The position numbers and the translations under genes are program-made. Positions 28,285-38,901 of a DNA stretch of 64,000 bases are shown here, piece by piece. Under the pieces are notes generated by a model, which made no database searches, was not told the origin of the DNA, and saw only the letters and a program-made list of their open reading frames with translations. The number at the start of each line of letters is the position of its first letter. Position 1 is the stretch's first letter. This DNA is from Streptomyces achromogenes (GTDB lineage: Bacteria; Actinomycetota; Actinomycetes; Streptomycetales; Streptomycetaceae). Location of the stretch: positions 806,001-870,000 of the forward strand of contig NZ_JAUSYH010000001.1 in the NCBI RefSeq assembly GCF_030816715.1, given 5' to 3'.

Positions 28285-28604
28285 ACGGCGCCCCCGCACG
28301 GCTGTGACATGGCCGCCCGGAGGGCGGCACGCGGCACGAGTGCCGGGAGGGCGGCATGCCGCGCGGTCGCCCGGGGGCTCGCCCCGCGGGTGGCGTCGCC
28401 GGCACGAAGGCCGGATGCCGGCGGGTCGGGACGGCGGCGCGGGGGTGCGGCGAAGGCGGGTGGGCGGACGCGCGACGGAAACGGGCGGTTCGGTTTCGGC
28501 CGATCACGCGGCCCGCTCTTCCCTACTGGTTTAGACCAATGCTAGATCTGGTGGCGCACCGATTCCGTCCGACTACGGCACGTCACTCACAGGAGGCGCG
28601 CGGC
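28285..28604. other. 320-bp intergenic region with GntR operator
   Basis: The first 200 bp are GC-rich with repeated GGAGGGCGGCA-like phrases (around 28318 and 28345) and no credible gene. The last 90 bp are AT-richer and carry the DasR-like site at 28525-28540 and the promoter of the GntR gene. Confidence 0.45.
28525..28540. promoter_or_regulatory. DasR/HutC-like operator upstream of gntR
   Basis: ACTGGTTTAGACCAAT matches the dre pattern ACTGGTCTAGACCA except for one central base and the last flank. It lies 64 bp before the GntR/UTRA gene and is likely its autoregulatory site. Bound factor inferred. Confidence 0.6.
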
Positions 28605-29378
28605 ATGGCCCGCAGCACCACCCTCGTCCCCCCGTCCGCCACCCCGTCCGCCGACGACCGGCCCCTGTACCGGCGGGTCGCGGCGGAGCTGTTCGGTGAG
28701 CTGCGCGAGACCGTCGCGCCCGGCGAACGGCTGCCGAGCGAGCGCCGGCTGGCCGGGCGCTTCGGCGTCAGCAGAGAGACCGTGCGGCAGGCGCTGGAGG
28801 TGCTGCGCCGCGACGGTCTGATCGAGACCGACCGGCGGGGCAGCCGCGTCGCCCCGCCGGGCGGCCCGTCGCCGGGAGGGTCTGCGGCCGGCGGCCCGTC
28901 GTTCCTCGCCTTCCCGGTGGGCGCGCCGTCCGCGGGCGATGTCCCGGCGACGGCGCGGACCGCGGTCAGCTGGGAGCCGCCGCCGCCCGAGCACGCCGAG
29001 GCGCTCGGACTCGCCCCGGACCGGCCGACGCTGGTGCACCGCTACGAGTCCGCCGACGCCGACGGCTGCGGCCTGCGCACGGCCGTCACGTCCTTCTCCG
29101 CGGTGGCCGTGGCGGAGGTCGCGGAGCTCGCCCGCTACCGGGACCGCGTCGGCGCGGGCGGCGCCGCGCAGCTCGGGCGCGCCTACGACTGGATGCGCCG
29201 GGCGGGCCTGACCCTGCACCACCGGGACTGCATCACCCACCTCGACGACGCGCCGTCGATGCGGGTGACGCGGCGGGTGCACGACCAGTACCGGCGCCCC
29301 CTGGAGATCACCGACCTGGTGGTGGACACCCGGCGGGAGGCGCTGGTCTACACGTTCACGCTGCCGGCGGCCGGGTGA
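28605..29378 (+). CDS. GntR family regulator, HutC/UTRA subfamily
   Basis: 257 residues. ATG 28605 is preceded by AGGAGG 8 nt upstream. The winged helix (about 15-90) reads PLYRRVAAELFGEL, then RLPSERRLAGRFGVSRETVRQALEVLRRDGLIETDRRGSRV, a textbook GntR domain. The C-terminal part (about 100-255) is a UTRA-type ligand domain (YRRPLEITDLVVDTRREALVYTF). The operator at 28525-28540 resembles the DasR site, so it may be a DasR paralogue with a related sugar-phosphate ligand. Its 3' end overlaps the convergent methyltransferase gene by 23 bp. Confidence 0.92.
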   Translation: MARSTTLVPPSATPSADDRPLYRRVAAELFGELRETVAPGERLPSERRLAGRFGVSRETVRQALEVLRRDGLIETDRRGSRVAPPGGPSPGGSAAGGPSFLAFPVGAPSAGDVPATARTAVSWEPPPPEHAEALGLAPDRPTLVHRYESADADGCGLRTAVTSFSAVAVAEVAELARYRDRVGAGGAAQLGRAYDWMRRAGLTLHHRDCITHLDDAPSMRVTRRVHDQYRRPLEITDLVVDTRREALVYTFTLPAAG

Positions 29379-30126
29379 CCCCGTCCGGCTCGTCGCCGCC
29401 CGGGGCGGCCCGTCGCGCCTCGACCAGGCGGACCCGTGGGCTGCCGTCGCTCCGGGCCCCGAACCCGGGCAGGGCGCGCAGCTCCACGTGGAATCCGGCC
29501 CGCGCCAGTTCGCGCCGCACCTCGCCGAGCCGGAAGGCCCGGTAGTACATCACGAACGGCGGCCGCCACAGGGCGTTGCGCAACCGCATCGCGGCGTCGA
29601 AGCCGAGGAGCACCCAGTACAGCGGGGAGGACGGCGCGGGCGGGGCGACGACCGGGAACGCGAAGCGGCCACCCGGCCGCAGCGCGGTGTGCACCTGGGC
29701 GAACAGGCCCGGCAGCTCCCGGGGCAGGAAGTGCCCGAACGCGCCGAAGCTGACGACGAGGTCGAAGCGGGCCGTGAACGGCAGGGCACGGGCGTCCGCG
29801 CGCACCCAGGACACCCGCGGGCCGGCCGCCGTGGGCCGCCGCCGCGCCTCGTCGAGCATGCCGGCGCTGAAATCGACGCCGGTCACGCTGGACCGGCACA
29901 CCGTCGCCAGGACGTCCACCCCGGCGCCCGTGCCGCAGCACAGGTCGAGGCCGTCCTCGTAGGGTCCGGTGTCCTTCAGCGCCGCGGCGACCGCGTCGAG
30001 GACGGAGTCCGGGGTGCGGAACGGCGTGTGGTCGAACTTCGGAGCGAGGAGGTCGTAGCCGTGCTCGACGGACGACAGAGCCTGGACGGCGAGTTCGCGC
30101 AGCGTGGGGCCTTCGGGGCTGAACAT
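29356..30126 (-). CDS. Class I SAM-dependent methyltransferase
   Basis: 256 residues from ATG 30126, which lies 5 bp after the PadR stop, so the two are one transcription unit. Motif I is GLDLCCGTGAGVDVLA (about 78), followed by VTGVDFSAGMLDEAR, WVRADARALPF and VVSFGAFGHFLP, all typical of methyltransferase-11/25 enzymes. The C-terminal half (LYWVLLGFDAAMRLRNALW, MYYRAFRLGEVRREL) may form a substrate lid. The substrate is unknown. Coupling to PadR suggests inducible expression. Confidence 0.9.
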   Translation of the reverse strand: MFSPEGPTLRELAVQALSSVEHGYDLLAPKFDHTPFRTPDSVLDAVAAALKDTGPYEDGLDLCCGTGAGVDVLATVCRSSVTGVDFSAGMLDEARRRPTAAGPRVSWVRADARALPFTARFDLVVSFGAFGHFLPRELPGLFAQVHTALRPGGRFAFPVVAPPAPSSPLYWVLLGFDAAMRLRNALWRPPFVMYYRAFRLGEVRRELARAGFHVELRALPGFGARSDGSPRVRLVEARRAAPGGDEPDGVTRPPAA

Positions 30127-30131
30127 CGGCG

Positions 30132-30695
30132 TCAGCCTGCGGCCGTGCGCCGTTCGAGGAGCTCCAGGGCTCGCTCGCACCAGCGGAGGTTCGTCTCCTC
30201 GAAGGCGATGCCGCCGAGCAGGGTCAGATAGGGCCCGATCCGCTCGGCCTCGCCGAGGTACTCGTCCTCGGTACGCCCGTCGAGGAGGCGGTCGCGGATC
30301 CGCTCGTAGCGTTCGACTTTGCCGCGCGACCAGCTCATGCGCTCCTCGATCAGCTCGCGCGTCGCCGCGGGGTCCGCGCCGTCCATCGCCTGGATCTTGA
30401 CCATGAGCTCGTCGCGCAGGGCGGTGGGCCGGCGGGGCGGGACGGCGGCGAAGGCGCTCAGATCCTCGCGGCCCGCCCCGGTGAGGGTGAACAGGCGCTT
30501 GTCGGGCCGGCGCTCCTGCCGTACCACCCGTGCCTCGATCAGGCCGTCCTGGGCGAGGCGCTCCAGTTCGCGGTAGAGCTGCTGCGGGGTCGCCGGCCAG
30601 AAGTTCGCGAGGGAGACGTCGAAGATCTTCGACAGCTCGTAACCCGAGGCCTCGCCCTCCAGAAGAGCGGCCAGGACGGCGTACTTGAGGGACAT
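30132..30695 (-). CDS. PadR family transcriptional regulator
   Basis: 187 residues from ATG 30695. The N-terminal winged helix carries SLKYAVLAALLEGEASGYEL and FWPATPQQLYRELERLAQDGLIEA, the standard PadR signature. The dimerisation region follows (LIEERMSWSRGKVERYERI). The start lacks a Shine-Dalgarno, so the transcript may be leaderless; the longer frame to 30734 lacks family similarity. It is transcribed with the methyltransferase and divergently from the SnoaL-like gene. Confidence 0.92.
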   Translation of the reverse strand: MSLKYAVLAALLEGEASGYELSKIFDVSLANFWPATPQQLYRELERLAQDGLIEARVVRQERRPDKRLFTLTGAGREDLSAFAAVPPRRPTALRDELMVKIQAMDGADPAATRELIEERMSWSRGKVERYERIRDRLLDGRTEDEYLGEAERIGPYLTLLGGIAFEETNLRWCERALELLERRTAAG

Positions 30696-30715
30696 GTGGA
30701 CACGGTAGCAGCAGG

Positions 30716-30741
30716 TGATTATTCTCAGTCGCACCTAATCA
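30716..30741. promoter_or_regulatory. AT-rich divergent promoter with spaced inverted repeat
   Basis: TGATTA (30716-30721) and TAATCA (30736-30741) are perfect arms 14 bp apart in one of the few AT-rich patches of the window, between padR and the SnoaL-like gene. A likely PadR operator controlling both directions. Confidence 0.45.
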
Positions 30742-30775
30742 ACAAATTTACTATCGATGCGAACGAGGAGATCCG

Positions 30776-31183
30776 ATGCGCGCATTCCGCGAGGCGGTCG
30801 AGGCCGGCGATCTCGAGGCCGTCGAGGCACTGCTGTCCGACGACGTGGTCTTCACCAGCCCGGTCGTCTTCAAGCCCTACCCGGGCAAGGCGATCACGGC
30901 GGCGATCCTGCGCGCGGTGTCGCAGGTCTTCGAGGACTTCCGGTACGAACAGGAGCTGGAGGGCGGCGAAGGGCGCGACCACGCCCTGGTCTTCACGGCG
31001 CGGGTGGGGGAACGCCGGCTCAGCGGCTGCGACTTCATCCACGTCGACGACCACGGCCTCATCGACGAACTGACGGTCATGGTCCGCCCGTTGTCCGGCG
31101 CACAGGCCCTGGCGGCGGCCATGGGCGCGCGGTTCGACGACATCGCGAAGGAGGTGGAGGCGCGGACGGCCTCCACCTCCTGA
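30776..31183 (+). CDS. SnoaL-like / nuclear transport factor 2 family protein
   Basis: 135 residues; ATG 30776 has GAGGAG 5 nt upstream. The alpha+beta-barrel pattern begins with FREAVEAGDLEAVEALLSDDVVFTSP, the usual start of SnoaL/NTF2-fold domains, and continues with VLFTARVGERRLSGCDFIHVDDHGLI-like strands. Such folds serve as small isomerases, cyclases or binding proteins. Being divergent from the PadR-methyltransferase pair and sharing its AT-rich promoter, it is probably a PadR target. Substrate unknown. Confidence 0.85.
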   Translation: MRAFREAVEAGDLEAVEALLSDDVVFTSPVVFKPYPGKAITAAILRAVSQVFEDFRYEQELEGGEGRDHALVFTARVGERRLSGCDFIHVDDHGLIDELTVMVRPLSGAQALAAAMGARFDDIAKEVEARTASTS

Positions 31184-31189
31184 GGGGCG

Positions 31190-32089
31190 TCAGTCCTTGA
31201 GCTCGGCGAGCGTGGCCCGCGAGTCGGTCTTCAGCCAGCCCGACACCTCGTCGAGCGTCGGCGGGTCCTTGTCGGTGCTGTACGAGGAGTAGTAGGCGCT
31301 GTAGCTCATCGTGTAGGTCACCCAGCCGTCGCGCACGGCTAGCGTGGCGTAGAGCGAACCGCTCGACGAGGAGGACGTGGTGTCGTCACTGACGAGATAG
31401 GCCTCGTCGCCGATGCCCGTCACCGTGTCCACGTCGTAACCCGAGTGGCTCTCCGAGTAGTTCTTCCAGGTGGCGGTGAACTCCGGGCCCGGGTCGGTCT
31501 TCTTGTGCAGGTCCAGCTGGACGTACAGATACGCGTCCGCGTAGCTCGAGCCCGTCTTCTTCAGGCTGAGGTTGCACAGCACCTCGTCGAGGGCGTCGTC
31601 CCCGAGGCTGTTGTGGGTCGGGGTGCTGTCGTTCGCCGCGTACTCCGACTGGAAGGACGCGTAGTCGGTGGAGTTGCACAGGTTGGCAGGCGCCGAGTAG
31701 CCGCGCAGGTCGACGTCGGACCCGGCGGGGATCAGGAAGACGCCCGCCGCCCACGCGGCCGACGCCACCACCGCGCCGACGGCGGCCCACAGGACCGCCC
31801 GCCCTGCACGGCCGCCGGTCGGCGGCGGCGGCGCTCCGACGGCCGGATAGGGGCCCGGCTGGGCATACGGGTTGCCCGGCTGCGGCTGCGGCGGCTGCAC
31901 CAGGGGCCCGACCAGGGTCGGCTGGGCGTAGACGCTCTGGGCCGAGGGGGCGGCGGGCGCCGCCGGGGGGAACCCCAACGGCCCGCCGGGGGCGGGTGAC
32001 TGCGGATTCGGATAGGGATACGCGCTCGGCTGGGCCGGCGCCCCGGACGGCGGCTCCGGCTGCTGCGGAGGCTGAGGCGGCGTGGACAT
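31190..32089 (-). CDS. Single-pass membrane protein with Pro-rich cytosolic leader
   Basis: 299 residues. ATG 32089 begins MSTPPQPPQQPEPPSG; the upstream ATG at 32107 is less likely. Residues 1-100 are a Pro/Gln/Tyr-rich disordered region typical of Streptomyces membrane proteins. A transmembrane helix spans about 104-126. The extracellular domain (about 127-299) has two Cys (NLCNST, VLCNLSL), many Ser/Tyr/Asp residues and an alpha/beta pattern as in DUF3558-like or sensor domains. The start has no clear ribosome-binding site. Function unknown. Confidence 0.85.
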   Translation of the reverse strand: MSTPPQPPQQPEPPSGAPAQPSAYPYPNPQSPAPGGPLGFPPAAPAAPSAQSVYAQPTLVGPLVQPPQPQPGNPYAQPGPYPAVGAPPPPTGGRAGRAVLWAAVGAVVASAAWAAGVFLIPAGSDVDLRGYSAPANLCNSTDYASFQSEYAANDSTPTHNSLGDDALDEVLCNLSLKKTGSSYADAYLYVQLDLHKKTDPGPEFTATWKNYSESHSGYDVDTVTGIGDEAYLVSDDTTSSSSSGSLYATLAVRDGWVTYTMSYSAYYSSYSTDKDPPTLDEVSGWLKTDSRATLAELKD

Positions 32090-32448
32090 GACGTGAAGAT
32101 AATGCACACATAGCAGTCAAGTCCGGTGCCGTCACGGATCGTTACCCTCTGAGGACATCTGCGGCAAACCACGGAAGAATCCATACGCGCCGAACGGCGT
32201 GCTACAGTGCGAATGGCACTTGTGTACGCCCCTTTCGAGGCGCCGGTGCCGATTCCTTCTCCGCCCGCCGGACCACCCGCCGTTCCCGGCCGGTGCGGCG
32301 GCCTTTCCGCACCACCTCGTCGACGGGGAACAGCTCCGTCGTGACAGGTGTCGTTCCCGCCGCCCGAGGCGCGTCCCGCGCCCTTCTCCCGCGGCTGCTC
32401 CCCCCTCTCGCACGTCCCGTGCCTCCGTCCGTGAAAGGACACGCCACC
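32090..32448. other. Divergent region with long pyrimidine-rich leader of the rho-like gene
   Basis: About 359 bp separate the two starts. AT-richer DNA around 32190-32225 (GTGCTACAGTGCGAATGG) probably holds the promoter for the plus-strand gene. From about 32225 to 32430 the plus strand is strikingly C/T-rich, including runs such as CCCTTCTCCCGCGGCTGCTC and CCCCCCTCTCG, and poor in G. That is the composition of a Rho utilisation site. The frames through it are not convincing genes. Confidence 0.5.
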
Positions 32449-33594
<1,146 letters not shown>

Positions 33595-33602
33595 GGGGCG
33601 GT

Positions 33603-33615
33603 ACCCCATTGGGGT
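33603..33615 (+). terminator. Small hairpin after the rho-like gene
   Basis: ACCCC-ATT-GGGGT forms a 5-bp stem directly after the stop at 33594, flanked by extra G-C pairs. A weak terminator candidate. Confidence 0.3.
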
Positions 33616-33680
33616 GCTCACCGGGCCGCCTTCGGCACGGGCGGCACGAGGGAGAGCGCCACCGTTCCTAGGTTGTTCGT

Positions 33681-35060
33681 ATGACGATCGGATTCTCCTC
33701 CCGGGTCGCTCTCTCGGCCGGCGTGTTCTGTGCGGCAGGCGCCCTGGCCCTCGGTCCCGTCGCAGCCCTCGCCCCGGCCGCGGCCGACCCGGGCCCCCCC
33801 GGCCGCCCCGGCCCGGCCCCCGCGGCGGCCGGCGCCCGTGCCGGCGGCGCCGGGCCCCACGCCGCACGCGCGCAGGCGTTGCGGAGCTCGGTGCTGTACC
33901 GCTCGGGCGTCCAGGTGAGGCCGCACGACGGCGTACCCGACGTGCCGGACGTCTCGGCGCTGTCCTGGCTGGTCTCCGACGCCGACACCGGCGAGGTCCT
34001 CGCCGCGTCGAACGCCCACCGCAAGCTGCCCCCGGCCAGCACGCTCAAGACCCTGTTCGCCCTCACGGTGCTGCCGGTGCTGCCCGCCGGCCTGCGGCAT
34101 CGGGTCACCGAGGAGGAACTCTCGGGCATCGGGCCGGGCAGCAGCCTGGTCGGGGTCGCCGAGGGGCAGACGTACTCGATCGCCGACCTGTGGCGCGGGG
34201 TGTTCCTCAACTCCGGCAACGACGCCGTGCACGTACTGGCGGCCCTCAACGGCGGCTGGAGCGCCACGACCGCCCGCATGCAGGAGAAGGCCCGCTCCCT
34301 CGGCGCGCTGGACACCCACGTGCGCTCCCCCGACGGCTACGACACGCCCGGCCAGGTGTCCTCCGCGTACGACCTCGCGGTCTTCGGCCGGGCCGGGCTG
34401 CGCAACGCCGACTTCGCGCGCTACTGCGGCACGGCGGAGGCGACGTTCCCGGGCGGCGACGGATGGTCGTACGGCATCGCCAACACCAACCGGCTGCTGA
34501 CCGGGCACGACGGCGTCGAACCGTACGCCGGGCTCATCGGGATCAAGAACGGCTACACCAGCAAGGCCGGCAACACCCTGGTGGCAGCCGCCCGCCGGGA
34601 CGGGCACACCCTCGTGGTGACGGTGATGAACCCTCAGGCCGGCGGCGGACACGCGGTCTACGAGGAGGCGCGGGAGCTGCTCGACTGGGGGTTCGAGGCG
34701 GCCGGCCGGGTCGACCCGGTGGGCTCGCTCGACGCACTGCGCACCGCGCCGCCTCCCGCAGCGGGACCGCAGGCGGCGCCCACCCCGGCATCCACCCCGG
34801 CGTCCGCGCAGACTCCCCCTCAGGCCCCCGCGGCGACGCCGGGTTCCACGGCGACGCCCGGCTCCACGCCGGCGGCCCGGACATCCACCCCCTCCAGGAC
34901 GCGGACAGGAACGGAGACGCGGGCCGCGGCCGCCTCGGCGGACCTGTCAGGGCGTCTGGGATGGCCGGCTGCGGCGAAGATCGCCGGCGCGGCCGTCCTG
35001 GGCGGCGCGGCGGTGGCGCTGGTGCTGAGAGGCGCACGCCACCGGTTCACCCGCGACTGA
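33681..35060 (+). CDS. Secreted membrane-anchored D-alanyl-D-alanine carboxypeptidase (S11)
   Basis: 459 residues. A signal peptide (to about residue 35) and a disordered Pro/Ala linker precede a peptidase S11 domain (about 90-345). Active-site motifs: S120-T-L-K123 (PASTLKTLF), S178-G-N180 (FLNSGNDAVH) and K289-N-G291 (GIKNGYTSKAGN), where the third motif is KNG instead of the usual KTG. A long Thr/Pro/Ala-rich linker follows, then a C-terminal transmembrane helix (about 425-445) and an RGARHRFTRD tail. It trims the terminal D-Ala of peptidoglycan stem peptides outside the cell. Start ATG 33681 is the first in frame; its ribosome-binding site is poor. Confidence 0.92.
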   Translation: MTIGFSSRVALSAGVFCAAGALALGPVAALAPAAADPGPPGRPGPAPAAAGARAGGAGPHAARAQALRSSVLYRSGVQVRPHDGVPDVPDVSALSWLVSDADTGEVLAASNAHRKLPPASTLKTLFALTVLPVLPAGLRHRVTEEELSGIGPGSSLVGVAEGQTYSIADLWRGVFLNSGNDAVHVLAALNGGWSATTARMQEKARSLGALDTHVRSPDGYDTPGQVSSAYDLAVFGRAGLRNADFARYCGTAEATFPGGDGWSYGIANTNRLLTGHDGVEPYAGLIGIKNGYTSKAGNTLVAAARRDGHTLVVTVMNPQAGGGHAVYEEARELLDWGFEAAGRVDPVGSLDALRTAPPPAAGPQAAPTPASTPASAQTPPQAPAATPGSTATPGSTPAARTSTPSRTRTGTETRAAAASADLSGRLGWPAAAKIAGAAVLGGAAVALVLRGARHRFTRD

Positions 35061-35140
35061 CCTGCACCGGCCACGGCCCGTCCCGCCTCGACCGACCCGC
35101 GCCGGCCACGCCCCGCCCGTGCCGCTCGGGCGACGCGAGG

Positions 35141-36079
35141 TCAGAAGACGGACAGTCCCGTGAGTGTCGTGAACCGGTCGAGCGCGGCCACTCCCGCCAC
35201 CGAGTTGCCGTGCTCGTCCAGGCCCGGACTCCACACGCACAGCGTGCAGCGGCCCGGCACGACCGCGATGATGCCGCCGCCCACGCCGCTCTTGCCGGGC
35301 AGGCCGACCCGGTAGGCGAACTCACCGGCGGCGTCGTACGTGCCGCAGGTCAGCATGACCGCGTTGACCTGCTTGGCCTGGCTCCGGGTGAGCAGCCGGG
35401 CGCCGTCGGCGCGCACGCCGTGCCGGGCGAGGAAACCGGTCGCCAGGGCGAGGTCGGCGCAGGAGGCGGTGAGGGAGCACTGCCGGAAGTACTGGTCGAG
35501 CAGGACCTGCACCTCGTTGTCGATGTTGCCGTACGACGCCATGAAGTGGGCGAGGGCGGCGTTGCGGTGACCGTGCGCGGCCTCGGAGGCGGCGATCTCC
35601 TCGTCGAAGTCGAGCCCGGGGTTGGCGCTCTCGGCCCGCAGGAACTCCAGCAGCTCTTGGGACGCGTCTCCGCTGCGGGTGTGCAGGCGGTCGGTGACCA
35701 CCAGCGCGCCGGCGTTGATGAACGGGTTGCGCGGGATGCCTCCCTCGTACTCCAGTTGCACCAGGGAGTTGAAGGGGTTGCCCGAGGGCTCCCGGCCCAC
35801 GTGCTCCCAGAGTTCGTCGCCCTCACGGGCCAGGCCGAGCGCGAGGGTGAAGACCTTGGTGAGGGACTGCGTGGAGAACGGCTCCCGCCAGTCCCCCACG
35901 CCGTACACCGTGCCGTCCGGCTCCGCGACGGCCATGCCGAAGCGGCGCGGGTCGCAGGCGGCGAGCGCCGGGATGTAGTCGGCGGGCCGGCCGCGGCCGG
36001 GGGTGCGCTCGATCTCCTCGGCGATGCGCTCCAGAACCGGCTGGAAGGCGAGGGACGACGTCGTTGTCATGATCACCAT
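35141..36079 (-). CDS. glsA: Glutaminase (serine-dependent beta-lactamase-like fold)
   Basis: 312 residues. ATG 36079 has GGAGG only 4 nt upstream; ATG 36070 (309 residues) is 13 nt from it, so the start is uncertain by three codons. The family converts L-glutamine to glutamate and ammonia. Signature stretches: the catalytic Ser-Lys pair in FSTQSLTKVFTLAL (about 67-80), GREPSGNPFNSLVQLE, PRNPFINAGALV (about 115) and GLPGKSGVGGGIIAVVPG (about 255). It follows aspA by 56 bp on the same strand and is likely the last gene of the amide/amino acid operon. Confidence 0.95.
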   Translation of the reverse strand: MVIMTTTSSLAFQPVLERIAEEIERTPGRGRPADYIPALAACDPRRFGMAVAEPDGTVYGVGDWREPFSTQSLTKVFTLALGLAREGDELWEHVGREPSGNPFNSLVQLEYEGGIPRNPFINAGALVVTDRLHTRSGDASQELLEFLRAESANPGLDFDEEIAASEAAHGHRNAALAHFMASYGNIDNEVQVLLDQYFRQCSLTASCADLALATGFLARHGVRADGARLLTRSQAKQVNAVMLTCGTYDAAGEFAYRVGLPGKSGVGGGIIAVVPGRCTLCVWSPGLDEHGNSVAGVAALDRFTTLTGLSVF

Positions 36080-36135
36080 TGTGCCTCCGTGCCGGTCCTG
36101 GCGCGTTCGTCGCAGGTCGTAGGGGGTCGGCCGGG

Positions 36136-37548
<1,413 letters not shown>

Positions 37549-37617
37549 GAGGGGGCGACCTCTTTCTGAGGCTGGCGCTGAGGGTGGAGGTGCGAAGGAG
37601 GCGGAGTCGGGTGGCGG

Positions 37618-37656
37618 CCGGCTCGGGCGGTACGGGGTGGCGTCCGCCCGAGCCGG
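37618..37656. other. 13-bp-stem hairpin between asparaginase and aspA
   Basis: CCGGCTCGGGCGG (37618-37630) and CCGCCCGAGCCGG (37644-37656) pair perfectly around a 13-nt loop. On the minus strand it lies 70 bp upstream of aspA and 185 bp after the asparaginase stop. It may be an attenuator, RNA processing site or terminator. Confidence 0.6.
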
Positions 37657-37740
37657 TCGGGTGCCGTCCGGTGGTGACCGGAGCGGCGGTTCGGCAGCCG
37701 GGCGCGAGTGCCGGCCGGGCCTGCGGTGGGAGGAACGGCC

Positions 37741-37830
37741 GGTGGGAGCCGGCGGTCCGCCGGTGGGAGCCGGCGGTCCGCCGGTGGGAGCCGGCGGTCC
37801 GCCGGTGGCCACCGCGCACACTCGGTGGCC
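37741..37830. repeat. Three perfect 21-bp tandem repeats plus palindromic pair
   Basis: The 21-bp unit starting GGTGGGAGCCGG is repeated at 37741-37761, 37762-37782 and 37783-37803 without a mismatch. Immediately next, the self-complementary 10-mer GGTGGCCACC occurs at 37804-37813 and 37821-37830. The block ends 10 bp from the asparaginase stop. Perfect identity implies recent expansion. Confidence 0.85.
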
Positions 37831-37840
37831 ACCGGAGTTG

Positions 37841-38869
37841 TCAGGCGCAGGCCCGCACGGTGACCGGGTCCAGCGCGCGAGCGGTTCGGATGCGGCCCAC
37901 GGGTTCGCCGCCGCCGAGGAGGGGCTCGCCCGCGAACCCGGTGAGCAGGCGCGGGTCGACGCCCGCTCGGGCGAGGGCGGCCGCGGTGACCGGGACCCGG
38001 GCGCGGTTCGCCCCGTCGGAGATCTTGACGGCGACGGCGCGGCCGTCGGGGAGCGCGGCGACCTCGACACCCTCGAAGCCGTCCTTGGCGAGCAGCCCGG
38101 GCACGGCGTGCATCAGGGCCGCGACGTCCCGGCCGGCGCCGGAGGCCATCTCGGGGTGGGCGCGCATCGCGTCGGCCACGCGTGCCTCGGGGGTGCCGGG
38201 CGCGGAGGCGGTGACGCGGGAGACTGCCCGGGCGAGGCCGTGCAGGGAGACGGAGAACAGGGGGGCGCCGCACCCGTCGACGGTGACCCGGGCGATGCGC
38301 TGCCCGGTGAGGTCCTCGACGATCTCGGCGATCGCCTGCTGGAGCGGGTGCGCCGGGTCGAGGTAGCCGTCGAGGGACCAGCCGTTGAGCTTGCAGGTGT
38401 AGAGCATGGCCGCGTGCTTGCCGGAGCAGTTCTGGGCCAGGCGGGAGGGCTCGCGGCCCTCGCGTATCCAGCCGTCGCGGACCGCCGGGGCGTACGGCAG
38501 GTCCTCGACGTTGCGCAGGTCGTCCTCCGTGACGCCCGCCAGTTCGAGGATGCGCCGGGTCCCGGCGAGGTGGCGTTCCTCGCCGGAGTGGCTGGCCGCC
38601 GCGAGCGAGAGGAGCTCGCCGTCGAGCGGCAGCCCGGCCCGGACCATGGCGACGGCCTGGACGGGCTTGAGCGCCGAGCGCGGGTAGAAGGCGGCCTCGA
38701 CGTCGCCGAGCTGGAGTTCGACGGCGCCGCCCGCGCCGAGGACGACGACGGAGCCGTAGTGGACGCCCTCGGTCACCCCGCCGCGGACCAGGTGGGCGAC
38801 GGGCGCGTGGAGGGGTTCGCGGATCACGGGGGCGTCGGCGAGGGAACTGCTGTACATCACTGCCTGCAT
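37841..38869 (-). CDS. ansA: Asparaginase, R. etli-type (L-asparaginase II family)
   Basis: 342 residues from ATG 38869 (GTG 38872 is directly adjacent); no strong ribosome-binding site. It is not related to E. coli AnsB but to the thermolabile class including Rhizobium etli AnsA and fungal secondary-metabolism homologues. Motifs: FYPRSALKPVQAVAMV (about 62), LAAASHSGEERHLAGT (about 90), QNCSGKHAAMLYTC (about 150) with the conserved Cys, and a DGCGAPLFSVSL block (about 205). It hydrolyses asparagine to aspartate and ammonia. It lies just downstream of the permease (32 bp), a coherent uptake-degradation pair. The gene symbol follows the R. etli name. Confidence 0.9.
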   Translation of the reverse strand: MQAVMYSSSLADAPVIREPLHAPVAHLVRGGVTEGVHYGSVVVLGAGGAVELQLGDVEAAFYPRSALKPVQAVAMVRAGLPLDGELLSLAAASHSGEERHLAGTRRILELAGVTEDDLRNVEDLPYAPAVRDGWIREGREPSRLAQNCSGKHAAMLYTCKLNGWSLDGYLDPAHPLQQAIAEIVEDLTGQRIARVTVDGCGAPLFSVSLHGLARAVSRVTASAPGTPEARVADAMRAHPEMASGAGRDVAALMHAVPGLLAKDGFEGVEVAALPDGRAVAVKISDGANRARVPVTAAALARAGVDPRLLTGFAGEPLLGGGEPVGRIRTARALDPVTVRACA

Positions 38870-38901
38870 CACTGGTGGGTGGTCGGCGGCCGGCGACGGG
38901 G

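Noticed and set aside
37741..37803. CRISPR-like array from regular 21-bp repeats
   Set aside because: The units are directly adjacent without spacers, so it is a simple tandem repeat.
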